Under the pieces are notes generated by a model. It was not told the origin of the DNA, did not search any database, and worked only from the letters and a program-made list of their open reading frames with translations. A stretch of 64,000 bases of DNA, taken from contig NC_088314.1 of NCBI RefSeq assembly GCF_910592395.1, positions 9,980,001 through 10,044,000 on the forward strand, read 5' to 3'. The DNA is from Lineus longissimus (Eukaryota; Nemertea; Pilidiophora; Heteronemertea; Lineidae). The translations under genes and the position numbers were made by a program. Numbering within the stretch: the first letter of the stretch is position 1; the number at the start of each line of letters is the position of its first letter. Shown piece after piece: positions 42,570 through 51,797 of the stretch.

Positions 42570-45500
42570 GTAAATTTGCGGGTTTTATCGGTATTACAAA
42601 TACACTCCAATTTCGCCAATCCCCAATCTGAATCTTCTGTCACGAACTTTGTGCCTATCTGAGGAAGCTGTTGAGAGGTACTCAACCTGTTAACTGGCCA
42701 CAAACAAATAACTGCGTGGGCACGTACCATGTATTCTTTTGTTCGTTGTGCTTATAAAGCATGACTGTTCAGATCAATACGACACTTTGACTTTGACTTG
42801 CAGTCTGAGTCTGGCTGGAAGTTGCAACAGTACACTTTAAGACAATGTCAATGGGAGACTGCTAAAATGTGGAATGGGGAATTCTCTGAATGGAAACCAA
42901 GATGGTGCAGACTGGCTTGGGTATAACCAAAATAGGGTTTCCGAAAACTAGAGTACTTTTCATAAGTAAATGTCACTGTCCTTTGGAGCTGCTGTGCGAA
43001 ACTTATTCTTAAATCTAAAATTGCCTTTGAGTTTGATATGTCATCTGTGTCCCTCCCATCCAGAGTCCATAGTGTTAGTCTAGAACTTTGGTACCTACTT
43101 ACTCTGGGCTGCACACCCCATGGCCATTTTGACCTAGGCTAATGGGCCTGACCGCCTTCTGGTCATGGGCTGAAAAAACGGGCCGAAATGACTGTTCACC
43201 CTCAGATTGAATGTATGGTTCTTAATAATTTTCACACTCTTCCAGGCCCTATTGACCTCGGTAGCGGTCATGTGTCCAGATGATCCACTTCAGTTTATTA
43301 TTGATAAGCTGTCAGTCATACGAGATCAAGGTTATGGAATCTTGGAGTGGTAAGGTTTCTTCGTTCAGCTTGACTGATTTGTTGTTTGCATTGCAAATGT
43401 TAACAAGTACAAACTTACCTATAAATTCAGGTCCCACGTCAAACTTACCTAATTCATTTTCTGAACGCACTGTTTAACCTGGGAAGAATTAGGCTTTCAA
43501 ACCAGTTCGGTGAATCAAGCTGTAAAGTTTGTAGGACAGATCACTCATTGTATTGGCACTCGGAAATGTTGGATACGGCACTTGTCGCGTTTTGCGATGA
43601 AACTCTTCATGTTGAAAATACAGTTTTGTAATGGTATAATTTTGATGCTAGTTTTCTACATCCTTCCCTTTTAGGGATGTCTTCATAGATGAAGGCATGA
43701 AGCCAAAGAGTAAAATCATCAATGAGAGCAACCTGGAGTATATCTTCAACTTTGATGAGAATGCACTGGTAGGTATAGAACCTGAGTTGATATCATCAAG
43801 CATTTGATTGAATTGGTTTAGGGACATCTCTCTTGAAACGGCTGCAGGAACAGATTTCTGTTACCATCTGCTGGTCAGGTTTATTCACTAAAATTTTTAA
43901 TTCGAACATGCTCCAAAAACCTGTTGGCTGAGTTTGAAGGGCAGCTGCTTGTTTCATGACTCAATGTCACCAGGAAAGTTCTTTCTTCTAATCATATTCA
44001 TCAATTTTTGATCAGTTTGATTGTAATTTCCCTTCTCTACCAGCAACAAGGAAGCAAGGACTACTGGGCTACGCTGTATTCCAAATTTGAGAATTTTGCC
44101 ACCAGGATCAGTGAAGACTGGGTGAAATTTTCTCGCGGGTACTTAATACCATTATTCAGCATGTATCATCCCCCTCCCCCACCATAAAATCGTGGTCGAA
44201 TTCAGCTTCTCTCCGATTTACTGAATGACAAGATTCATTAACAATTTTGAAGTATTTTAGCTAAATGACTTTGGGCTTGTCAGCAGTCAATATTATAACT
44301 GAAACCATGTATGCTTGCTGATATCTGATATCTGCAGATTATTAACTGTCTTTGAATACATTTTGGAACAGACTGTGAACTCGCATTATATTATAACCTG
44401 TTTTAAAACAACTCAACCATGTCAACTGAGCCTAAATGTACCAGCAGGAGTATCTCAGTACTTTCGTGTTGTTCTCACGTGTATTGATATGTGATGTAAT
44501 ACATCTATCTACAGTGTAGTTCAGTTCCTGCATTTTTCCAGGTGAATACTTGAGGTGTATTTGTTTCAAATTGAACCTGCATGCATTTAAAACTTGCTGT
44601 CTTGCTTTAAAATTGACTGAGAACATCACCACACTTGTTAAACTCCACAACTTGTTAAAAATTTTAAATGGAAGATCGTCTGACCTCTTAAAAATTATTA
44701 TTGGAATTGACTTTTCCTTTTAGCTATCCTAATATCTGCGAAGAGATAGCAAAAATGAATGATGGCGAAAGTGTTGATGGTGCTGATTTGGTGGGTTACC
44801 ACAGTGACGTCTACCCCCTTGAATACCCCCCGAAAATGCATGCTACAAAGTTAAACCTAAAAGAAAAGTTCCCTAGAAGTAGAAAAGGAACACTGCTCAA
44901 AAGTGCAGATGTTTGTAACTGACCCCTGAATGACAACTCCTTAAAAGGCAAACGCCGTTCGTTAGATATTAGAAATTTGAAATGGAATTTGAAAATTTCA
45001 AATTGTGTAAATACGTACTTGGTATAAATATCGTCTATGCCGTTTTAAAGGCAGATGTACTAATACTATATGTACAGAGTTTCAGGAAATTTGTATGCAT
45101 AATAACTGCACTACGGCATTGTATATAACTGCATTTCTATTTTTCTGGACCACCAGTAATTACGAACGGCGTACCCCTTTTAAATCTTACACTTTGAGAC
45201 AAATGACAACCCAGCATTCTCCCCACACATAATACTGTACCTGTCGATAAATTTCAGTTAATAATAATATAGTCGTAACATGTTTCAACTGATCAAGGCA
45301 GCTGCACAAAATGGTTTCGGAAGCACATCACCAAGAAAACTCCTCCTTATAATATTTCTTACTAAATTGAATTCCCTTTTCCATGGCACATCAGCTGCAT
45401 GCCTCAATGGATGAAACGATTCAGGTAGCATTTCTCACTAGCATTTAATGTTGTGTTCCCTAGCTACACTCTTAAAAATGAAGGTATTTTAGCTTCTGAA

Positions 45501-48500
45501 AAAACATTTTGCGGCAGACACAATATGCACACCATAGGTTTTTGTTAAAATGAAAAACTAATGTTTTTTTGAGATGTGGAAAACACCTCTCTTCAGGGTG
45601 CATATTTGTGTTACTGTTGGTTGAAAAAGCATTTATTTTGAAGCTGAAAAAAATTCAATTTGAAGAGTGTGATAGAGGACTAGAGCTCCCCACTTCCCAA
45701 TTAGGAATTGGTGTCTTCATGCAAGGGTTTGCTAACCCCGAATCAATTATTGCTAATTTTGCTTCACTTCATTAGCAACAGAGTATTGGTATTTAAAGGT
45801 AAATGTCCCTTTTTTGTGTATTCTCCTTAAAGGTTAAATATTGCTCTAGCCCTGCTGATAATATATTTATGTCTTACGTTGCAGAATATCTTCGAGGTAA
45901 TCACCGGAGAAGTCATTTTCCCGATGTCACATTCACTTTCAGTCTTCCCGATTTATCTTGGCTGACTGATCTGTGTACAAATTTCCACTTCATTCCGGGT
46001 AGACTCTGCTCGCATTCCGGGTAGACTCTGCTCAGCATGAGTACACCCATAATATCACTCCATGCTACCACGGTGATGTCATTGCATGGCGATGGCTACC
46101 AAGAAACAATTTTAGATAGATCTTTCGGTAGATCTTTGGCTATATTCATAATCAGCGACTGAGCATTCTTGTTAGACTATTGAGTAACGAAGTTCTCTTG
46201 TTCTTTTCACAGGAATCCCAAGATGTCTCATGCATCAGACCTTTCATGTCAAAAACACATGCATAGCATCTAATTGTTCATCTCGCCCAGCATCTTGGCT
46301 TCTAATGACTCTCACAAAGTCATTAATTCTGTTGACTATAAAGTATCAAGAAAGAAATTAAAACAACCTTGATGATGTTGGTCAATATTGTTATCTGGTT
46401 CAGTCAGTCAAGTCACTCGTCACAAGTTTCTATAAATCCTTCAAGAGTCCTCCGTAGATTATCTAGCTGATTCCTCTTCATGTGTAAAAGACAATTTCAA
46501 AAGCATCTCTGTAGTCACTGTGATAAACTATAAACCATTTCACTGTTAATTCGGTGCTATACTCTTATTTGTTAGGTAATGGTCAGGAGTATACCCGTCT
46601 TTTCACAAATTCCTTCTGTTTTTTTCCATGATGATGCAGGGATTATGCACCTCTTTTTGGCTGTGTGACCCTGACATGGGCCATGTCGATTTAACAGAAT
46701 CAACGGAAACAATGCTAAAACTGCTTAAAATTGCTTGACTATTAAAGAATATTATTACTAACAATAAATACAACATTCCCAGGCTATTAGAATGTTATAA
46801 ATCGCTATAGTTATCGCGAAGTAAATTTTTACAAGCCGGTCAGGGGATCAATTTACTTTTCAATGACTATAGCGATTTATAACATTCTAATAGCCTGGGA
46901 ATGTTGTATTTATTGTTAGTGATAACATTCTTTAATTGTCAAGCGATTTTATGCAGTTTTAGAATTGTTTCCGTAGAGTTTCCATTGATTCCGTCGATTC
47001 CGTTAAATCGACATGGCCCCTGACATGCATGATAGAGCTGTCAACTAGCTTTCTCTCACTACTAGTATCACCACTGAAACTTTTGGGAACTTATTTCCGT
47101 TTATGTTAACCTGCCCAGGTTTTGCAAATGGAATGATATCATACATGTAAGGTCACCACACATACTTTGTGATGATTGTCAAAGTGAAGTAGAACCTCTC
47201 TATAAAGGTCACCCTCGGGACTGACAAATGCTGTCCGTAATAGAGAGGTGTCTTGATTAGGGAGGTCAATTGAATGGAAAGAACCCATTCGGGACCAAAC
47301 TAGTCTCCTTTAATAGAGAGGTTGTCCTTTTGAATAGAGAGGGTGTCCTTAATAGAGAGGTGTCCGCTTTAAAGGGAGGTTCCACTGTAGCATGTACTAC
47401 ATGGTTTGTTAGGCTTCATTCGTTCACACGCTATCAGATTTATACCCTTAGCGTACCATTTCAGTTTTGGATCATAGAGGAGGAGGAAAAGAATGGAGTA
47501 TGTACGGAGTCTCTGTGTTCCATGCCTAAGATAGATTATACTTTATGGCTCTTTAGGGATAGTCGTAGAATGTTGTTTTTTTGTTGAAATTTCTTCATTC
47601 AGGCTCCATTGCTTGTTTGAATACCATAAAAGCTGCGCACTACGGGTTTTCCAAAGCGCAATAACTGCTTATGATACTACTTGGAAAGCCCTTTGGGATT
47701 AAAGGCAGGAGCTATAGGCAGAAACTGGGTCTACTTTGACTTCATGAATAAATTATGAATGGTGTCACTAAATTGTGAAATAGTACAGACACCTATTGGC
47801 GACTTAGTGAAACTTGTTCTGACCCTCCTAGCTCCTGCTTCTAAACAATTTCACGATGTTTACAAAGCTGTTTTGACTCTGTTAGATTTGTGTTACAGAT
47901 TTCATTCTGGTGATGGGATTTCTTCAGCTTTTCTCGGTTTATTTCAGGATCTTTTTCATAAGCAGTCGGGACCAATACATGTAGTAGTGTAGTATAAAGC
48001 AGAGATGATCATTGCATCCGATCAAAATTGCATGTTAATTTCAGTCTGATATATCACTGCTCTTTTCATGGGCACTACAAAAGCTCGACACCAATCGCCA
48101 ATGCACAAATAGTCAAATATGTTCAAATGTTAACCTTTAAGCTCAAATAGAACCTAATTTTACGATTGCCTCGGCCTTAAATTCAAATGACACGCCATAA
48201 AGTTCTCATAACTAATATATCGGGCACTGTTTGATGTGCTCAAGAGCCTCCTTGCCTGTTGAGGATTGGGTTGTGAATCCTTTTGAAGAAAGCTTCTGAA
48301 AAACAACCTTCGTAGTAAGCGTTCTTTCTTGTCTGAGATTTTGGTGTTCGCCATGCCCTAGTAAGTTCCCTGAAAGTTTCTATTTGTTGTCTAACTATTA
48401 CCATACTGTACAAAACTAGCTTTATTGAATCAACTTGCACGAAGATGTACATGTATGTACATGCTACTTGTCAACTTGGTTTCATATCCTTCTAAATTTT

Positions 48501-51500
48501 GTCACTTATGATAAATTTAAACTTATCATCCATCTCTCAATCCAGAATTTAGTGTCCAATGTTATCATATTTAGCAGCCTGATATTTGATTACCCTGCCC
48601 TTTTTCAGCCAACCCCAGAGATGTATGCCAAGGCCTATGGCCACTACAACAACAAACTCAAGACAATGTGCTACAGGTAGGCAGGGAGCCATCCTTGTTG
48701 GTACCCACTTGGCGGGCCTGACCAACACTCAGCCGAAAAAGCCACGACTCGGGCTGTAAAGTTACTCTTCTAACCATGAATATTAGCAAATATTTGAAAG
48801 AAGTTGAACTTACTCCTAATTTATGAAAAATGTCCGCTGGAATTTGCAATCATGAGTTCAGGACAGGACACTATCACAAGAATTGGACAACATCTGTACC
48901 TGTACCCAAGAAGGGAATGTTAGGGTTTTTGCAGGAAACGTTGATAAGCCACCCAAGCAAGTTTCTCATGGAGGTCATCCTCGGATGCCTGTAACCAAGA
49001 GCAGAGACCATCCTGTCTGTGGAACGAGACAGTTTCCACGAGCGGAGGTTTACAACGGAGCAAATATTCAACGTTAGGGTATTGTGCGAGACGTATCTAG
49101 GCATCTTGGCAAACACGTGTACAAGAACTTCGTAGACAAGAAATGCTTTTTCTAACAGTGTGAAATCTGAATCGTCAGTATGCCAGCAATTCCTCCTGGT
49201 GGTTGCAATCTGAAGTGTGCCAATTCTTTTCAATGATCTTCTTTAGAGACTAAGTAATTGATTACTATTTTGTGCTTATCATATTGTGATTGTTCTTCCA
49301 GTTCATGGATGCAGTACCACTTGCGAAAACAGGCCAAGCAAAGAGCGCTACAAGCCAAAATGGACCGAGCCGCCACCCATTATGCCCATCGCAAGATGAG
49401 GATTCATATACATATATGGATGGTATCCTTTGTAAACATGATTAGCAACATACAGTACAACCTCTCTATTGCGGACACCCATGGGACTGGGCCCAGGTGT
49501 CCGCAATAGAGAGGTGTCCGCAATAGAGAGGTTATGCCAAATCGTCCGATAGGTGGATTTGAAGTTCCCGCCTTGCAGTTCTTGGTTTTTCTATGTGTCG
49601 ACATCTAGCGTAGTAACTTTAAACCTGTTGGCTGATCGGTATTTGCTTGTGATGTTGCGTTGAATGACGTGAGCTACTTTGGAACTCAGAGCGTGAATAA
49701 TCTCTCCAGTAAAAGGTGCCCCTTTTATTGCAAAATCTCCTCGACATGTCATAATGTGTGAAAAAACACCATAGTTTCTATCCATCAGCCACCCTGATTA
49801 ATAATTAATTTTTTCCAATTTCTCTACTAACGCATATTTGCCGCAACACCGACCAAACCGCGTGGATTTATGAGTGTCCGATGACACAATAGGCCTGTGT
49901 GATTAGTTGAAAAGATGAGTAAACAAATGCCGCGGCTTAATTAGGATACAAAAACACAATGCCATGGGGTAATTACGTTGATTAATTACGCAAATATCAC
50001 ACCTGTCGGGCCTACTTGACTCTCCAAGCGCACGAGGGAAACCATTGTTTTTGCCTACTGTCCGTAATTGGGAGGGAATTGGACCAAAAATTGGCTATCG
50101 CCCTGTCCGCAATTCGGAATAAAGAGGTGTCCGCCGTACAGAGGTTTTTGTTATTGGAAATGACTTAGAAAAAAATCGGGACTGGCCGAACATGTCCGTA
50201 ATGCGGAGGTGTCCGCCTGGCAGAGGTGTCCGCAAGGGGAGGTTCTACTGTACAGTAGAAACTCTCTGTCAAACAACTGGTGTATGCATTCTTTAACCCT
50301 TTCGCTGCGGTTGTACGCCAATCGGCGCCCAAAAGTAAAATGTCCCTTGTGCGGCCGTACGCAATCGTGCGACCTGGTCAGTACCATTTTCCTATGCATT
50401 CTGAACTAACATGCAGTTCCATAAACATCTGATAGATGGCTCCAGTAGATCATCAATAGACATGGCTGCCGATTTCCCGCTAGAAAAAGGGGTCATTCTT
50501 CACTAAAAATCGGTGATTTTGAGGCTGCAAAGTTAGTGTCATGTGTCAAAATGCCTCGACCACGTGCTGAAATGACCTTAGATGCTGTGATCGATGAAAT
50601 CTATGCTGACAGTGATTCTGAAGGTGAGAACTAATTTTGGCAAAAATATTAACCACATACCGGTATTCTGATTCTCCTAGTCACATGGAACAAATATTTT
50701 AATTACTTCTAAGTCCTAGGCTCATTCCATAAAGCTCAATTCCTGCTCTAAAAGTAACATACACAAACTGCAGAAAGTACTGAAATTGAGCTTAATAGCA
50801 TTATAGGTAAAAAAATTATTTTGGGCTTCGCAGCGAAAGGGTTAAAAAAGTTTATCTTATGGGTTATTCACCCAAGCTGCCGCTCTTGGGATTGACAAAT
50901 GTTGTCTTTAAAAGGGAGATGACCTGATTACAGGCATGTACATGTTGATCTGAAAGTTTCCATGATTTCTGAGGTGTTATATTCCTCTAAAATTCAAATA
51001 AGAAGAATATTTTGATGATTGTTATTATTCCTTGATTCAGTCTCAGGAATGGGTGAGGTTCAGGAAAGGAAGACAAGCTAGTAAGTCGGGAATATCAAGT
51101 GGCATGTCGGGAATATCAAGTGGCATGTCGGGGATATCAAGTGGCATGTCGGGAATATCAAGTGGCATGTCGGGAATATCAAGTGGCATGTCGGGAATAT
51201 CAAGTGACATGTCGGGAATATCAAGTGGCATGTCGGGAATATCAAGGGGCATTACCTGCAGAAAAAGGCCTCGAGTCTGGTTACACCAGCTCCACATTCT
51301 CACTGACATGAGTGAGCAGATGTTGGTAAACAAGTTGACTATGATTTTGGGATATTGACTGCAAAAAACATCAGTGTGTAACCTGGAAAAAAAACATTAG
51401 TGTGTATTAATAACCTCACTCCAAACTCGTGAGATGAGTCTGTGACCTAGATTTTCATTTCGAATGGAACATCGCCAAAACTGCAGGACTAAATTGATCT

Positions 51501-51797
51501 AAATAAATGCCAAGATCTTTTTTCTAAGAATATTTATTAAACCTACTTTTCACTAACCAGTACCCCTGTCTCGCGGGTCACTAAAAAACCTCTCTCTTTG
51601 CTCCGTGTAATGTAAAGTGTCACTGATCACTTTAGTAGATACTGGCACTTGAAAGACCCTCATTTTGATTGATTGATTGACTTTCAGTGGCTTTCAACAA
51701 AATACAACACGTGTTCCATGTCTCAGTTGGCCGAGTCATTTTCGAAGCCTGGCATAATGTCACTCTCGATGCCAAGAAAACCAGGGAGTATTTCGAG
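42492..51797 (+). CDS. RIIa/DPY-30-like-domain protein, possibly FBXL13/DRC6-like, N-terminal 259 residues in nine exons
   Basis: Nine exons in matching phases: 42492-42569, 43246-43349, 43675-43768, 44044-44138, 44724-44790, 48609-48676, 49302-49422, 51041-51080, 51688-51797 (777 bases, 259 codons). Residues 1-60 (LKIYLRNNRLPDVYEALLTS, VMCPDDPLQFIIDKL) resemble the short helical RIIa/DPY-30-like module found in PKA RII, EFCAB10 and the AK5 N-terminus, which dimerises or docks on amphipathic helices. Later exons give basic, Trp-containing helices (WMQYHLRKQAKQRAL, EWVRFRKGRQ, VIFEAWHNVTLDAKKTREYF), like the helical stretch before the F-box in FBXL13/DRC6, a nexin-dynein regulatory complex protein. 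That assignment is from memory of the family and is tentative. The last exon ends at a GTAAGA donor in phase 0, so more exons should follow, but I found none by 64 kb. Confidence 0.65.
43246..43349 (+). CDS. RIIa-like gene exon 2
   Basis: Acceptor CACTCTTCCAG|G. Encodes ALLTSVAVMCPDDPLQFIID and KLSVIRDQGYGILE, the conserved CPxDPLxF turn of RIIa-like modules; ends TG|GTAAGG in phase 2. Confidence 0.75.
43675..43768 (+). CDS. RIIa-like gene exon 3
   Basis: Acceptor CCCTTTTAG|G completes Trp, then DVFIDEGMKPKSKI and LEYIFNFDENAL; donor CTG|GTAGGT in phase 0. Confidence 0.75.
44044..44138 (+). CDS. RIIa-like gene exon 4 (two possible donors)
   Basis: Acceptor CTCTACCAG|C. Encodes QQGSKDYWATLYSKFENFAT and RISEDW. 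One donor (TGG|GTGAAA, exon end 44121) is phase 0 and would join exon 6 directly; the other (GG|GTACTT, end 44138) is phase 2 and joins exon 5. Confidence 0.65.
44724..44790 (+). CDS. RIIa-like gene exon 5 (possible cassette)
   Basis: Acceptor TTCCTTTTAG|C; encodes YPNICEEIAKMNDGESVDGA then DL, ending TTG|GTGGGT in phase 0. If the donor is ignored the frame runs to a TGA at 44920-44922, giving a possible short C-terminus. Exons 4 and 6 can also join in frame without it. Confidence 0.5.
44945..45179. mobile_element. 235-bp MITE flanked by TTAA
   Basis: TTAA at 44941-44944 and 45180-45183; ends AAGGCAAACGCCGTTCGTTA and, inverted, AAGGGGTACGCCGTTCGTAA. Full-length sister of 3872-4088. Sits in the intron between exons 5 and 6. 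Confidence 0.8.
45180..46669. other. Intron 5 sequence without recognised exons
   Basis: Contains a 22-base direct repeat (CATTCCGGGTAGACTCTGCT, 45991-46034). Frames at 45569-45775 and 45803-46024 lack splice or homology support. Confidence 0.35.
46679..47018. mobile_element. 340-bp foldback MITE with a 9-bp target duplication
   Basis: CCTGACATG at 46670-46678 is repeated at 47019-47027. Between them lies a near-perfect hairpin: GGCCATGTCGATTTAAC...TACAACATTCCCAGGCTATT...AATCGCTATAG on the left, its complement on the right, arms about 140 bases around a loop near 46820-46865. A 9-bp duplication with long TIRs fits Mutator-type (MULE) elements best. Confidence 0.85.
47187..47387 (+). mobile_element. 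Near-complete 200-bp copy of the pogo-like short MITE
   Basis: GTAGAACCTCTCTATAAAGG at the left, GGGAGGTTCCACTG|TA at the right; all inner family segments present, including AAATGCTGTCCGTAATAGAG and GGACCAAACTAGTCTCC. The longest short-form copy. Confidence 0.8.
48609..48676 (+). CDS. RIIa-like gene exon 6
   Basis: Strong acceptor (CCCTTTTTCAG|CC); encodes PTPEMYAKAYGHYNNKLKTM then CY, ending AG|GTAGGC in phase 2. Confidence 0.75.
49302..49422 (+). CDS. RIIa-like gene exon 7
   Basis: Acceptor GTTCTTCCAG|T; encodes SWMQYHLRKQAKQRALQAKM then DRAATHYAHRKM, a basic amphipathic helix; ends ATG|GTATCC in phase 0, a moderate donor. Confidence 0.7.
49453..50250. mobile_element. 798-bp pogo-like TIR element with TA duplication
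   Basis: Left end TA|CAGTACAACCTCTCTATT then GCGGACACC; right end GGTGTCCGCAAGGGGAGG then TTCTACTG|TA, an inverted match. Subterminal GTGTCCGCAATAGAGAGGT motifs repeat several times. No transposase remains, so it is non-autonomous; the ends are longer relatives of the 155-200 bp MITE family. It occupies most of the intron between exons 7 and 8. Confidence 0.85.
50253..50940 (+). mobile_element. Second pogo-like MITE split by a piggyBac-like insertion
   Basis: CAGTAGAAACTCTCTGTC begins right after the TA shared with the preceding element. The family's next segment (CTCTTGGGATTGACAAATGT, GACCTGATTACAGG) resumes at about 50885, after the TTAA-flanked element 50297-50841. The interruption is inferred from family order. 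Confidence 0.55.
50297..50841 (+). mobile_element. 545-bp piggyBac-like element with transposase exon relic
   Basis: TTAA (50293-50296, 50842-50845) flanks CCCTTTCGCTGCG and its inverted copy CGCAGCGAAAGGG, a 13-bp TIR with the CCC ends of piggyBac. Inside, an ATG at 50551 reads MPRPRAEMTLDAVIDEIYAD then SDSEGEN and a stop just past a GTGAGA donor; acidic openings like this are usual in piggyBac transposases. The rest of the transposase is gone. Confidence 0.85.
51041..51080 (+). CDS. RIIa-like gene exon 8
   Basis: Acceptor TTGATTCAG|T; encodes SQEWVRFRKGRQA and ends A|GTAAGT in phase 1. The 21-bp minisatellite starts on the sixth intron base. Confidence 0.7.
51086..51253. repeat. 21-bp minisatellite, 8 copies, at the exon 8 donor
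   Basis: Eight copies of TCGGGAATATCAAGTGGCAT+G with few substitutions, starting at base 6 of the intron. The unit keeps frame with exon 8, so an intron-retained mRNA would encode SGISSGM repeats and end at a TGA at 51356-51358. Confidence 0.95.
51688..51797 (+). CDS. RIIa-like gene exon 9
   Basis: Acceptor TTGACTTTCAG|TG; encodes AFNKIQHVFHVSVGRVIFEA and WHNVTLDAKKTREYFE, then GAG|GTAAGA in phase 0. Clear evolutionary-looking coding sequence with matching phase to exon 8. Confidence 0.75.

Noticed and set aside
47759-47992. 77-codon plus frame, Leu-rich
   Set aside because: Overlaps a degenerate inverted repeat (47699-47844, ends like the 30167 element) and has no splice support.
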